A DNA stretch of 21,866 bases from contig PBYT01000027.1 in NCBI GenBank assembly GCA_002729755.1, forward strand, positions 2,779 through 24,644, in the 5' to 3' direction. Position numbers and translations under genes: made by a program. Each line of letters starts with the position of its first letter. Within the stretch, counting starts at the first letter, position 1. The notes under the pieces were generated by a model. That model was not told the origin of the DNA, did no database searches, and worked only from the letters and a program-made list of their open reading frames with translations. This DNA is from Flavobacteriaceae bacterium. Lineage in GTDB: Bacteria > Bacteroidota > Bacteroidia > Flavobacteriales > Flavobacteriaceae. Of the stretch, positions 1-7,737 are shown one piece after another.

Positions 1-34
1 ATTTTTTCCTCTTATCCTTTTTCATTTCTCTAAT

Positions 35-1156
35 TTACGGAACATCTGCTCTTATACTATCAATGGCTTTTTTAATATCAAATAAAACACGCGTACTGTT
101 ATTGGTAAGAACAATATAGCCACTTTTAGTCTCAATTTCATTAAATAAATAAGTTGCAAATCCAACCCATCCACCAGCATGAGAAACAGTTTTAGGTTTT
201 GCTTTGTCTTCAAGGGACCATCCAAAGCCATATCTTGTCTTTTCACCATTATTGAGTATTCCCCAAGACCAAGCTTCATCTAAATATTCTTTTGGAAGAA
301 CTTTATAATTTACCAGTGCCATATTCCATTTGTACAAGTCATTTAATGTAGAGTATATTCCTCCATCTCCTCTTACATCATTAACAATATGATAGTCATT
401 TAGCTTATAGTCTTTTTGATTTAGTGCTTTTTGATAACCAAATACACGGTTAGGCATATTAGGGTCATTACCTTCTTGATAATTGAAGAGTGTTGTGTTA
501 CTCATTCCAAAAGGTTCAAAAATATTCTCCTTTAAAAAATCTCGAAAGTGTTGCTTTGAAACTTTTTCTACGATTGAGGCTAAAACCATATACCCTGTAT
601 TGCTATATTCCCATTCTTCTCCAGGTTGAAAATTAAGTTTTGGATTAGTATCGTAAAAAATGTTTAAGATTTCGTTATTACCCAGAATATATCGTTTAGT
701 TGATTTTTGAGGCATAAAATTTTCTTTTATTATTTCTATATAATCGGCAAGTCCTGAGGTATGGTGTAGTAAATGTTTTATTGTAATGTTATCGTGTGGA
801 AAATCCGTTAATATAGTATTGACTTTTTGGTTATAGTATAAATTACCTGATTGTTTAAGCTTCATTATAGCTACACCTGTGAATTGCTTACTTACTGATG
901 CTAAACGAAATTGAGAGTTTAAGGTTAAAGAATCTATTGGGTCAATAGATCTCAAACCATCTGAACTTTGAAAAACGATTTCTCCGTTTTCATAAACCAA
1001 AATATTGCCAGTCGTAAATCCCTTTGATTTCATATCTGAAATGAATTTAGCGTACTGATTTACTTTAGAATTTGTTAATGATGTCTCTTTTTGTTTGCAA
1101 CTACTAAAAGAAAGAATTAGTAGGCCTATTAATACAAATTTAAGTGTTAGTTTCAT
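35..1156 (-). CDS. Serine hydrolase of the beta-lactamase/penicillin-binding class C family, lipoprotein
   Basis: This 373-residue protein is probably an envelope-anchored serine hydrolase acting on a peptide, ester or amide substrate that cannot be told from sequence. Residues 1-20 form a lipoprotein signal ending in LSFSSC, with Cys20 as the lipidation site. The class C/AmpH-type motifs are all visible: S-V-S-K at 87-90 (nucleophile Ser87, Lys90), Y-S-N at 184-186 and H-A-G at 326-328. The HHTSGL segment near 131-136 is also typical of the family. It is the last gene of the minus-strand run, 56 bases after the metallo-hydrolase. Nothing shows that it is a resistance enzyme. Most relatives in Bacteroidota are peptidases or esterases of unknown substrate. 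The family call is secure and the substrate is open. Confidence 0.93.
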   Translation of the reverse strand: MKLTLKFVLIGLLILSFSSCKQKETSLTNSKVNQYAKFISDMKSKGFTTGNILVYENGEIVFQSSDGLRSIDPIDSLTLNSQFRLASVSKQFTGVAIMKLKQSGNLYYNQKVNTILTDFPHDNITIKHLLHHTSGLADYIEIIKENFMPQKSTKRYILGNNEILNIFYDTNPKLNFQPGEEWEYSNTGYMVLASIVEKVSKQHFRDFLKENIFEPFGMSNTTLFNYQEGNDPNMPNRVFGYQKALNQKDYKLNDYHIVNDVRGDGGIYSTLNDLYKWNMALVNYKVLPKEYLDEAWSWGILNNGEKTRYGFGWSLEDKAKPKTVSHAGGWVGFATYLFNEIETKSGYIVLTNNSTRVLFDIKKAIDSIRADVP

Positions 1157-1212
1157 TCTATGTCTTTTAATGTATGATTTAATAATTGTTACTACTAAGG
1201 GAAATAAAATAA

Positions 1213-2139
1213 CTACTCCATATATCCAGGAACAATACCGTCTTTGTTAATATACGTTCCAACTGAACCAACTAAAGCGTTTTTAGATGATAACCCTATA
1301 AATTTTCTTATTTTGTAAGTAGAATTTATGCCAGTGCAATGAGCTCCTACAAAATATTTAACCCCAGCTTCTTTCATTTTATTTGCAGTCCATTTGAGCT
1401 TTTCATTATCAAGTTTTAGTAGATGAAAACCTCCAAGAATTTTATAAATCGGTCTGTCAGGCATTATTGTTTTTACATATTCTAAAGTGTTTGCAAGACC
1501 TGCGTGTCCACAACCACTTATAAGAACTATTCCATTTTCTGTATCAAAAAATAATGATTGGTCTTCTGGAATAGTATCTTCTGTTATTTTACCATTATAA
1601 TCAATCATTTTCCCCAATTCACTCCAGTTTTTTTCATCATATTTTCTTGGAACTTTTCCTGTTGTCCATATACCAGGAATGATTTGAGAAGGCTTTGTGT
1701 GAGATATAAAATTTACACCAAGGTTTTGAATCTTATTTTTATTATTTAGAATATAGTGATCAGAACCTCTTGAATTAGGTCTTGAATAAAATATTCCCTC
1801 TCCTACGTGAGCATTAGAAAAAGAATTAGGGTGTTTTTCCCTTAAAGTGATTAATCCTCCTGTATGGTCTTTATGGTTATGGCTTAAAAAAACATCTTTT
1901 ATATTGTTTAAGTCTATGTTTAGTTCCTTTGCATTTTGTAAAACAGTATTTTCTCTGGAGCCGGTATCAAATAAAATTCTTTGACCATCAGCTTCTATAA
2001 TTGCTGAAAATCCCCATTCACCAATATGAGTGTCAGAAAGCATTGTGGAAAGAATAGTTACTTTGTAGTTATTAATTTTATTCGTTTGCCCAAAAGAAAC
2101 TAAAGGAACAAACAGTAAAACAAGAAGTAGCTTTTTCAT
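1213..2139 (-). CDS. Exported metallo-beta-lactamase-fold hydrolase, COG1237 type
   Basis: The 308-residue product starts with a cleavable signal (about 1-17, VSFG then Gln). It carries a metal-binding HxHxDH motif: His87, His89, Asp91 and His92 in S-H-N-H-K-D-H. Further likely ligands are His212 in GCGHAG (209-214), His239 in GGFHL and His267 in GAHCTG. The GCGHAG block followed by a helix, and the late GxH-C-TG, resemble the COG1237 group. That group includes archaeal proteins annotated as a dihydropterin-linked ribofuranosylaminobenzene phosphate synthase. The signal peptide points to periplasmic action, so the archaeal pathway name should not be transferred. It sits 16 bases after the 50-residue mini-gene. 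The start follows the leader AAATTAGGAATATG, shared with two other genes in the window. Confidence 0.9.
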   Translation of the reverse strand: MKKLLLVLLFVPLVSFGQTNKINNYKVTILSTMLSDTHIGEWGFSAIIEADGQRILFDTGSRENTVLQNAKELNIDLNNIKDVFLSHNHKDHTGGLITLREKHPNSFSNAHVGEGIFYSRPNSRGSDHYILNNKNKIQNLGVNFISHTKPSQIIPGIWTTGKVPRKYDEKNWSELGKMIDYNGKITEDTIPEDQSLFFDTENGIVLISGCGHAGLANTLEYVKTIMPDRPIYKILGGFHLLKLDNEKLKWTANKMKEAGVKYFVGAHCTGINSTYKIRKFIGLSSKNALVGSVGTYINKDGIVPGYME

Positions 2140-2155
2140 ATTCCTAATTTAAATT

Positions 2156-2308
2156 TTATTTTTTAAATTCTTTTAAACTCCAATAAAGTGTGAGTATAAA
2201 TAAAATCACTCTTAGATAAAATCCAAAGTTGAAATTACCATCACCTGCCAAGATTATAGCCCTAACTGCAAAATATATTGGAAAAATGAAATATAGATAC
2301 TTTTTCAT
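2156..2308 (-). CDS. 50-residue membrane mini-protein, unrecognised
   Basis: This short reading frame has ATG at 2308-2306 and TAA at 2158-2156. It encodes a hydrophobic 50-residue protein starting MKKYLYFIFPIYFAV. A first hydrophobic stretch covers about residues 4-21, then a polar turn GDGNFNFG (22-29), then a second stretch at about 31-43 and a lysine-rich tail ending KEFKK. The pattern fits a two-helix membrane hairpin. It lies between the septoil-knot gene (40 bases upstream) and the metallo-hydrolase (16 bases downstream), all on the same strand, which supports it being a real operon member. I do not recognise the family. Conservation in relatives would settle it. Confidence 0.6.
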   Translation of the reverse strand: MKKYLYFIFPIYFAVRAIILAGDGNFNFGFYLRVILFILTLYWSLKEFKK

Positions 2309-2348
2309 AGGGCATATTTATTAGTTTTTAATATATGGGTTAAGAATT

Positions 2349-2660
2349 TTAGTCACAGCCTTGTCCATACCATACGTCTTTAACCTTATAGTCTTCCCCA
2401 TAGTCAACTATTTTTATTTTGTAGTCTTCTCCATACTCAACAACTTTCCATTTTCCAACCTTATCTTGACCATACCATACATATTTTATCCTCAAATCCT
2501 CACCATATTTTACAAATTTAACTTTGTAATCTTCACCATATTCAACAAATTTGATTTTACCATACAAATGACATCCTTTATTATTTTCTGAAAGAAGACA
2601 TTCTGTATTGGGAAATGAAATCATTAAAAATATCACTATTGTATAGATATAATTAATCAT
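2349..2660 (-). CDS. Secreted small repeat protein, predicted 7(1) septoil-knot domain
   Basis: The 103-residue product has an N-terminal signal-like hydrophobic segment (about 1-20). It is followed by six tandem units of about 10-14 residues: 33-44, 45-55, 56-69, 70-79, 80-90 and 91-101. Each unit reads roughly K-[IV]-K-x-V-x-Y-G-[EQ]-D, alternating beta-strand and tight turn, and the fourth is introduced by V-G-K-W-K-V. I recognise this layout as the 7(1) septoil-knot family: an LYGK opening, three repeats, a GKW joint, then three more repeats. Usual relatives carry S-F-P-D or N-F-x-D turns where this one has Y-G-E-D. Cys21, Cys30 and Cys102 could form a disulfide closing the domain. The start codon overlaps the upstream stop as ATGA, suggesting translational coupling. 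The biological role of the family is unknown to me. Confidence 0.78.
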   Translation of the reverse strand: MINYIYTIVIFLMISFPNTECLLSENNKGCHLYGKIKFVEYGEDYKVKFVKYGEDLRIKYVWYGQDKVGKWKVVEYGEDYKIKIVDYGEDYKVKDVWYGQGCD

Positions 2661-3052
2661 CTTTTAGGTTTTTTGTTTTTTCTTTTTAGCCGCTCTTCTT
2701 TTTTAATTCTCCTTAACTCGGCATTTCTTTTCCTTTTATTGATCCTATGTTCAAGCTCTTGCATTTTTCTCTCATTTCTAAGCTGCTTCTTTTTTTTCTT
2801 TCTTGCAGCAGCCATTTCAGCATAAGATGACCATCCAAGCTTTCTTGCAGCTTTTTCTCTCGCCCTATCTGTTAATTTATCAAATTCAGATTCATCAAGA
2901 GCTCTCTGCTCATTATTTCTATATTCTTTGACCATCTTGCTCCAATCATCTATGTTGGCCCTCTTATCTCCAGTATATCCATAACTTATTTGACTGAATG
3001 TAAGTTGAATAGTTAAAACAGTAATTAAAAAAACTAATAGAGCTTTTTTCAT
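2657..3052 (-). CDS. Exported, highly basic helical protein, unrecognised
   Basis: The product is 131 residues. It has a clear signal peptide (about 1-20, LTFS then Gln), a short Tyr/Gly segment (SYGYTGDKR), and then an almost continuous charged helix from about residue 35 to the end. The last 50 residues are dominated by Lys, Arg and Glu and would form a very basic single helix or coiled coil. One motif worth noting is AARKLGWSSYAEMAAARKKKK at about 69-88. I do not recognise a family. A secreted, strongly positive protein could bind nucleic acid, acidic polysaccharide or lipopolysaccharide, but that is inference. It starts 9 bases after the LOG-family stop and overlaps the septoil-knot start by four bases, so these two secreted proteins are probably made together. 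Confidence 0.85.
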   Translation of the reverse strand: MKKALLVFLITVLTIQLTFSQISYGYTGDKRANIDDWSKMVKEYRNNEQRALDESEFDKLTDRAREKAARKLGWSSYAEMAAARKKKKKQLRNERKMQELEHRINKRKRNAELRRIKKEERLKRKNKKPKR

Positions 3053-3061
3053 ATCTCTAAT

Positions 3062-3748
3062 TTAAAAATTAGGGCTAAACTTATAATTATTATGAAATTC
3101 TTCAAGAAAATCTATTACTTCCTCTTTTGTATCGGCAATTTTAAATAGATCTAAATCTTCTTTGCTTATATGATTATTTTCTAAAAGAAGAGTCTTTTTT
3201 ATCCAATCAATTATTCCTTCCCAATATTCAGAACCTACTAAGATAATTGGGAACTTTTCGACTTTATTTGTTTGAATTAAATTTATCGCTTCAAATAATT
3301 CATCTAAAGTTCCAAATCCACCTGGCAAAACAACAAATCCTTGAGCGTATTTTAAAAACATTACTTTTCTAACAAAGAAATAATCAAAGCTTAATTGTTT
3401 GTCTTTATCTATAAATTTGTTGCTAGCTTCTTCAAAAGGTAGATCTATGCATAACCCAACTGACTTACCTTTTTTCTTATTAGCGCCCTTATTAGCAGCT
3501 TCCATAATTCCAGGTCCTCCACCTGTTATAACTCCATAACCCCTACTAACAATTTCAGCTGCAATTTCATCTGCAAGTTTGTAATATTTATTATCAGGTT
3601 TAGTTCTGGCAGATCCAAAAATGGATATACAAGGACCTATAGCGCTTAACTTTTCATATCCTTCTACAAATTCACCCATTATTTTGAATATAGACCACGA
3701 GTCATTTGTCTTAGCCTCATTCCATTTTTTATTTTTATCTTCCTTCAT
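3062..3748 (-). CDS. LOG-family (TIGR00730) nucleoside 5'-monophosphate phosphoribohydrolase
   Basis: This 228-residue cytosolic protein belongs to the lysine-decarboxylase-like Rossmann family named after plant LONELY GUY. Members cleave the N-glycosidic bond of purine or cytokinin nucleoside monophosphates. The glycine-rich GGGPGIMEAAN begins at residue 76. The signature PGGFGTLDE covers 142-150, with an upstream Arg127-Lys128 pair expected in the active site. The N-terminal IFGSARTKPD (about 43-52) begins the fold. Length is normal. It is the first gene of the left minus-strand run and is divergent from the sialidase across 128 bases, where promoters for both must lie. Older annotations call this family lysine decarboxylase, which is a misnomer. 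Confidence 0.92.
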   Translation of the reverse strand: MKEDKNKKWNEAKTNDSWSIFKIMGEFVEGYEKLSAIGPCISIFGSARTKPDNKYYKLADEIAAEIVSRGYGVITGGGPGIMEAANKGANKKKGKSVGLCIDLPFEEASNKFIDKDKQLSFDYFFVRKVMFLKYAQGFVVLPGGFGTLDELFEAINLIQTNKVEKFPIILVGSEYWEGIIDWIKKTLLLENNHISKEDLDLFKIADTKEEVIDFLEEFHNNYKFSPNF

Positions 3749-3876
3749 AGTTAATTTTTATTCTAAGTTAGTTCTTATTACAGGATCTTTTTCATATTCT
3801 AATTAAAAAATATATCAAAAAATTCATAGCATATAAATTAATTACTTTTAAAGATACTTTAACAAATAAAAAGGTT

Positions 3877-4947
3877 GTGAAAAAATTAATCTTAATTCTG
3901 TTTATAGCTCTTAACTATATGGGGTATTCTCAAGAATCAAATCTGAAATTTCATGATTTATTCAACTCTGAAGAAAATCCAGAGGTTTCTTGTTACAGAA
4001 TCCCTTCAATAATTACTACTATGAGTGGGGATTTAATTGTTGCAATTGATGAGAGAGTTCCATCATGTGGGGATTTGAAATGGAGTAGAGATATTAATAT
4101 TGTGATTAGAAGAAGTAATGATGGTGGAAATTCTTGGTCAGCAATTGAGCGAGTTGTTGATTATCCAATAGGTAAGTCGGCTTCAGATCCTTCAATGATT
4201 TTCGATAGAATAACTAATAAGATTTTTTTATTTTACAACTATATGGACCTTGACAACGAAAAAGACATTTATTATTTAAAATATGTTACAAGTTCAGATA
4301 ATGGTATGACATGGTCTAAGCCAGTTGATATTACTAACCAAATTTCTAAACCAGGTTGGGAAAAAGATTTTAAGTTTATTACTTCTGGAAGGGGAATTCA
4401 AACAAAAAAAGGGGATTTGTTACATTGTCTGGTAAATCTTCAAAATGGCACTCATGTTTTTGGAAGTAAAGACCATGGAAAAACATGGTTTTTAACAGAA
4501 ACACCTGTACAACCGGGTGATGAATCCAAAATAGTAGAGTTAAAAGATGGAACATGGATGGTAAATTCAAGAGCTAATAGTGAAGGAATTAGATATTCTC
4601 ATATTAGTTCTAATGGGGGAAAAGACTGGTTAACTAAGGAGGAAAATGACCTGATTGATCCTGGATGTAATGCAAGTTTTATAAAATATAATTATGGGAA
4701 ATATAAAAGAAAAGCTCTACTAATTTTATCGAGCATAAACAATTCAAAAATAAGAAAAGAAATTGTCGTTAGGTACAGTTTAGATGAAGGAGAAAATTGG
4801 TCAAAACCAAAAATAGTTTATAGTGGCGAGGCAGCTTATTCATCGATGACTATATTAAAAAATGGAGAAATTGGATTATTTTTTGAAAAAGACAATTACA
4901 CCAAAAATGTTTTTACATCATTCTCATTAAAGTGGTTACTTGATTAG
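3877..4947 (+). CDS. Exo-alpha-sialidase (GH33-like BNR/Asp-box propeller), secreted
   Basis: The 356-residue protein has a signal peptide (about 1-19, GYSQ) and reads as a six-bladed sialidase propeller. The YRIP motif places the first triad arginine at Arg41. Five Asp boxes are visible: SNDGGNSW (80-87), SSDNGMTW, SKDHGKTW, SSNGGKDW and SLDEGENW. The spacing suggests Glu216 and Arg232 as the Glu/Arg pair, Arg299 as the third arginine, Tyr321 as the nucleophile, Glu338 as a supporting acid, and Asp66 as a candidate general acid/base. This fits release of terminal sialic acids. It is compact and lacks the extra carbohydrate-binding domain common in gut Bacteroides sialidases. The start is GTG at 3877, chosen because it gives the intact signal peptide. 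The only nearby glycosidase is the convergent GH20 gene. Confidence 0.88.
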   Translation: MKKLILILFIALNYMGYSQESNLKFHDLFNSEENPEVSCYRIPSIITTMSGDLIVAIDERVPSCGDLKWSRDINIVIRRSNDGGNSWSAIERVVDYPIGKSASDPSMIFDRITNKIFLFYNYMDLDNEKDIYYLKYVTSSDNGMTWSKPVDITNQISKPGWEKDFKFITSGRGIQTKKGDLLHCLVNLQNGTHVFGSKDHGKTWFLTETPVQPGDESKIVELKDGTWMVNSRANSEGIRYSHISSNGGKDWLTKEENDLIDPGCNASFIKYNYGKYKRKALLILSSINNSKIRKEIVVRYSLDEGENWSKPKIVYSGEAAYSSMTILKNGEIGLFFEKDNYTKNVFTSFSLKWLLD

Positions 4948-5179
4948 GTAACTAAACTATTATAAAACTGAACAAATTAGACACCTATAAAAAAGGATAT
5001 AATATGAATAAAGGAATAACAAGAATAGTGACATTCTGTATTGGTAAATGAAATAACTGCCTTATAATCAGTTAGTTATGTATTGTGCTTTTGCTTAATT
5101 AAGAATTTTATCAACAGGTTGTGTAATAATAGGGCTCTTAGGTCGTTAAATTTTCAATTCAATTTTGTAACTTTTAGAT
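4948..5179. other. Non-coding gap after the sialidase
   Basis: This 232-base AT-rich stretch shows no convincing terminator. It does contain AAAAAAGGATATAATATG at about 4989-5006, a strong ribosome-binding context. The ATG there opens a frame of only 15 codons (5004-5051, MNKGITRIVTFCIGK). It may be a remnant of a tiny membrane-protein gene or chance. Confidence 0.4.
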
Positions 5180-5335
5180 ATGAAAAGAATTGACATCTCT
5201 TATTTACAAAAAAAAATTAATAAACTCAATAAAAAAATTCATCGAGCAGAATCACAAAGTGAAGAAAATAAAGTTTGGTGGAGAAAACTAAAAATAAATA
5301 AGCTGAAAAATAAAATTAGTCAAACTAACTCATAA
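5180..5335 (+). CDS. 51-residue basic helical mini-protein, putative
   Basis: The frame runs from ATG 5180-5182 to TAA 5333-5335. It encodes a 51-residue product rich in Lys and Asn (starting MKRIDISYLQKKINKLNKK) with heptad-like spacing of Ile/Leu, a central acidic patch (ESQSEEN) and a Trp pair (VWWRKLK). It would form a short amphipathic helix or coiled coil. It has no signal peptide. It ends four bases before the stop of the convergent hexosaminidase gene. Support is the ordered amphipathic composition and the snug fit in the gap. I recognise no family, and AT-rich sequence makes Lys-rich frames by chance, so confidence is moderate. Confidence 0.4.
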   Translation: MKRIDISYLQKKINKLNKKIHRAESQSEENKVWWRKLKINKLKNKISQTNS

Positions 5336-5339
5336 GAAT

Positions 5340-6887
5340 CTAATCAAGATTTTCTTCCCATTTTTTAAATAAAGCTGTTAGTGAAGCTTTAAATCTTTTA
5401 TAATTTTTATTGCTAGTTAACGTCCAACCTGTTTCAGCATAAGCAGCAATTCTTGGAAATGTTTGACTGTAGACTTCTTTTTTAGTTGGTGTCCATTCTC
5501 CCCACATTTGAGTCCCTAAGCCTAAAATTTGTTCAGCTTCTTCTTTTGTAAATCCATCAGGTATAGGATTAAAACTGTAAGCTTTATTCAGATCAATTTG
5601 CTCGTATGTATAATCTAAATAGGTGTAATTATGGTCAGAATTTACTAAATCGTGTCCTGCATCAATAGCTATCTTTAAGTTTTCAAGATCACCTTTCCAG
5701 AAATGGATAATTGCATTTTTTGAAAGTTTTATAGTAGTGTTATCTTCATTATTTCCCCAATAATGTAGATTATTACCTATAATTTCATTCCATCCCATCA
5801 TACGTTTTCCTAAGACAGAATTAATGTAATCAGAAACATTGTTAGTGAAATGCACTTGAACATCACTGTAATTCTGTAATTGATTTTTTTTCATAAGAGC
5901 TTTAACATCTTCATTAGTTTTCCATGAATCATATTTCGCTTCATCTCCACCAATATGTATTATATCCCCGGGGAATAAATCTGAAACTTCTTTCAATACA
6001 TCTTGAATAAATGTTATTGTTTTTAGACTGGCAGGATTAAATATAACTTCTCCAACACCAAACCTTTCTGGAACCTTAATAGGTTGTGTTGAAGATCCTA
6101 AGAAGGGGTAACTTGCAATTGCAGCTGATGCATGGCCTGGCATAGCTATTTCTGGAACAATTGTAATATTCAGATTCTCAGCATAAGCTACAATTTCTTT
6201 AATATCATCTTGAGCATAAAAACCTTCATGTGGGACACCATCAAAAACTTCACTACCCCATTTTTTTCCTTGATAATTAATTTGTGTACTATCTCTTTTA
6301 GAACCAATCTGTGTTAAAAGTGGATATTTTTTTATTTCTATTCTCCATCCAGCATCATCTGTCAAATGCCAGTGAAAAACATTCATTTTCAAATGTGCCA
6401 TTTCATTTAATATATATTTCACAACTTCTTTTCCTTGAAAATATCTACCTTCATCGAGCATGTATGCTCTCCATTTAAATTGTGGCTTATCTATAATTTC
6501 AAGTTCTTGTATCACTCCTAATTTCGTTAATTGGATTAAGGTCTGGATACCATAAAATGTTCCTGCTTTAGTATTCGATAAAATAGATATCTTATTATTT
6601 TTTGCTATTAATTGGTAACCTTCGTCACCTAATGTATCGAGTTTTGACTTTTCAAATATAACTTTTACCCCTTTGTCATTTGGTATATTATTCAGAAGAA
6701 GTTGATCTTTCAAATAACTACTGTAAATTCCATTAGATACATTTAATCCTTTACCTAAGTTTATTGTGTTTTTTTGTAAAAAGATTTGGTTTGGGTATGG
6801 CAATAAATGAGGTTCTGGATCAACAGAAATATCATTGGACTGATTACAACTAATGATCAAAAAAAATAATAGCAGTAGTCTTTTCAT
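5340..6887 (-). CDS. Beta-N-acetylhexosaminidase, GH20, lipoprotein
   Basis: The 515-residue enzyme removes terminal GlcNAc or GalNAc from glycans by substrate-assisted catalysis. A lipoprotein signal ends in LIISC (Cys14), placing it on the envelope. A GH20b-type N-terminal domain (about 27-130) ends with AGTFYGIQTLIQL. The TIM barrel starts near YMLDEGRYF (142-150) and contains HWHLTDDAGW (172-181). It also holds PEIAMPGHASA (245-255) and the catalytic HIGGDE (311-316), with the Asp315-Glu316 pair. The late W-G-E-W motif (462-465) lines the active site in this family. Length is typical. It is transcribed toward the sialidase, so the two enzymes are neighbours but not in one operon. It follows the agmatinase-family gene by 73 bases. 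Confidence 0.95.
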   Translation of the reverse strand: MKRLLLLFFLIISCNQSNDISVDPEPHLLPYPNQIFLQKNTINLGKGLNVSNGIYSSYLKDQLLLNNIPNDKGVKVIFEKSKLDTLGDEGYQLIAKNNKISILSNTKAGTFYGIQTLIQLTKLGVIQELEIIDKPQFKWRAYMLDEGRYFQGKEVVKYILNEMAHLKMNVFHWHLTDDAGWRIEIKKYPLLTQIGSKRDSTQINYQGKKWGSEVFDGVPHEGFYAQDDIKEIVAYAENLNITIVPEIAMPGHASAAIASYPFLGSSTQPIKVPERFGVGEVIFNPASLKTITFIQDVLKEVSDLFPGDIIHIGGDEAKYDSWKTNEDVKALMKKNQLQNYSDVQVHFTNNVSDYINSVLGKRMMGWNEIIGNNLHYWGNNEDNTTIKLSKNAIIHFWKGDLENLKIAIDAGHDLVNSDHNYTYLDYTYEQIDLNKAYSFNPIPDGFTKEEAEQILGLGTQMWGEWTPTKKEVYSQTFPRIAAYAETGWTLTSNKNYKRFKASLTALFKKWEENLD

Positions 6888-6960
6888 ATCAATAATTTAT
6901 TAAAAAAAACTGAATATGCCTATTTAAGTTTAAAATATAAATGAACATCATCATTGAAAT

Positions 6961-7737
6961 TTACATCATTTTACCTAATATTTCTTTCATCATTTTTGCT
7001 GCTAAAAAAGCAGTCATATTTTGAAAATCTCTATTTGGATTATATTCTACAATATCAGCTCCAATGATTTCAGTTTCTATGCTCTGAATTAAATTTATTA
7101 CTTGTCTAGAAGTTAACCCTCCAGGTTCATGATGTGAAACTCCAGGAGCATATGCAGGGTCAAATGCATCCATATCTAGAGAAATATATAGAGGGTTTTT
7201 AAATTTTGGAATTTGACTTAAATCTAAATCTTTCATATGATGTATTTCAACATTAAATCTATCAGCTTGTTCTGCTTGATGTGTATTTAATGTTCTAACT
7301 CCAACTTGTACTAGCTTAACAGCAAATCCGTTTTCCATAATTCTTGCGAAAGGACATGCGTGCGAATATTTGTCTCCTTCATATTGATCATATAAATCAC
7401 TATGGGCATCAATATGGAGAATATCTAATTTGGGGTATTTTTCATTATGTGCTTTAATTATTGGAAATGTTACGGAATGGTCACCTCCTAATGTAAAAAC
7501 TTTCGCACCAAAATTAAGGTGGTTTTTAGTTATTTTATCGATGTCAAAATATTCATATACTTCAAAATCACCTTTATCATCAATCCTTGAGTTTTCGATA
7601 GAGATTAAATTTTCTGTATACATATTTGAAGAACCACAATTCAATGCTTCTCTTATTAATGGCGGAGCAAGTTTAGGCCCCTTCTGATAAGAAGATTTCT
7701 TATCAAATTTTATTCCTTGTATAATTAGTTTAGTCAC
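6961..7737 (-). CDS. Agmatinase/arginase-family ureohydrolase
   Basis: This 258-residue cytosolic enzyme is probably a dimanganese hydrolase releasing urea from agmatine or a related guanidino compound. The metal ligands are all present: His87 in GGDHS (84-88), Asp110, His112 and Asp114 in DAHSD (110-114), and Asp188 and Asp190 in SLDMDAFDP. His125 in SHACPF and the APGVSHHEPGG segment (197-207) match the agmatinase-like branch, although substrate cannot be fixed. It is somewhat shorter than the usual length of about 300. The start is GTG (7737-7735), preceded by AAAAAAGG, and it overlaps the end of the upstream 79-residue gene by 8 bases, so translation of the two is probably coupled. Confidence 0.85.
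   Translation of the reverse strand: MTKLIIQGIKFDKKSSYQKGPKLAPPLIREALNCGSSNMYTENLISIENSRIDDKGDFEVYEYFDIDKITKNHLNFGAKVFTLGGDHSVTFPIIKAHNEKYPKLDILHIDAHSDLYDQYEGDKYSHACPFARIMENGFAVKLVQVGVRTLNTHQAEQADRFNVEIHHMKDLDLSQIPKFKNPLYISLDMDAFDPAYAPGVSHHEPGGLTSRQVINLIQSIETEIIGADIVEYNPNRDFQNMTAFLAAKMMKEILGKMM

Noticed and set aside
35..2139. Two beta-lactamase-like genes side by side, suggesting an antibiotic-resistance cassette
   Set aside because: They belong to unrelated folds (class C-type serine hydrolase and COG1237-type metallo-hydrolase). Both are widespread housekeeping envelope families, and no mobile-element signs are present.
2361..2591. A plus-strand open frame opposite the septoil-knot gene
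   Set aside because: It is the antisense shadow of the repeat gene and shows no signal, motif or start context of its own.
5004..5051. A 15-codon frame with a strong ribosome-binding context (AAAAAAGGATATAATATG)
   Set aside because: Too short to call a gene. It might be a remnant of a tiny membrane protein, but the frame closes after 15 codons and nothing convincing follows it.
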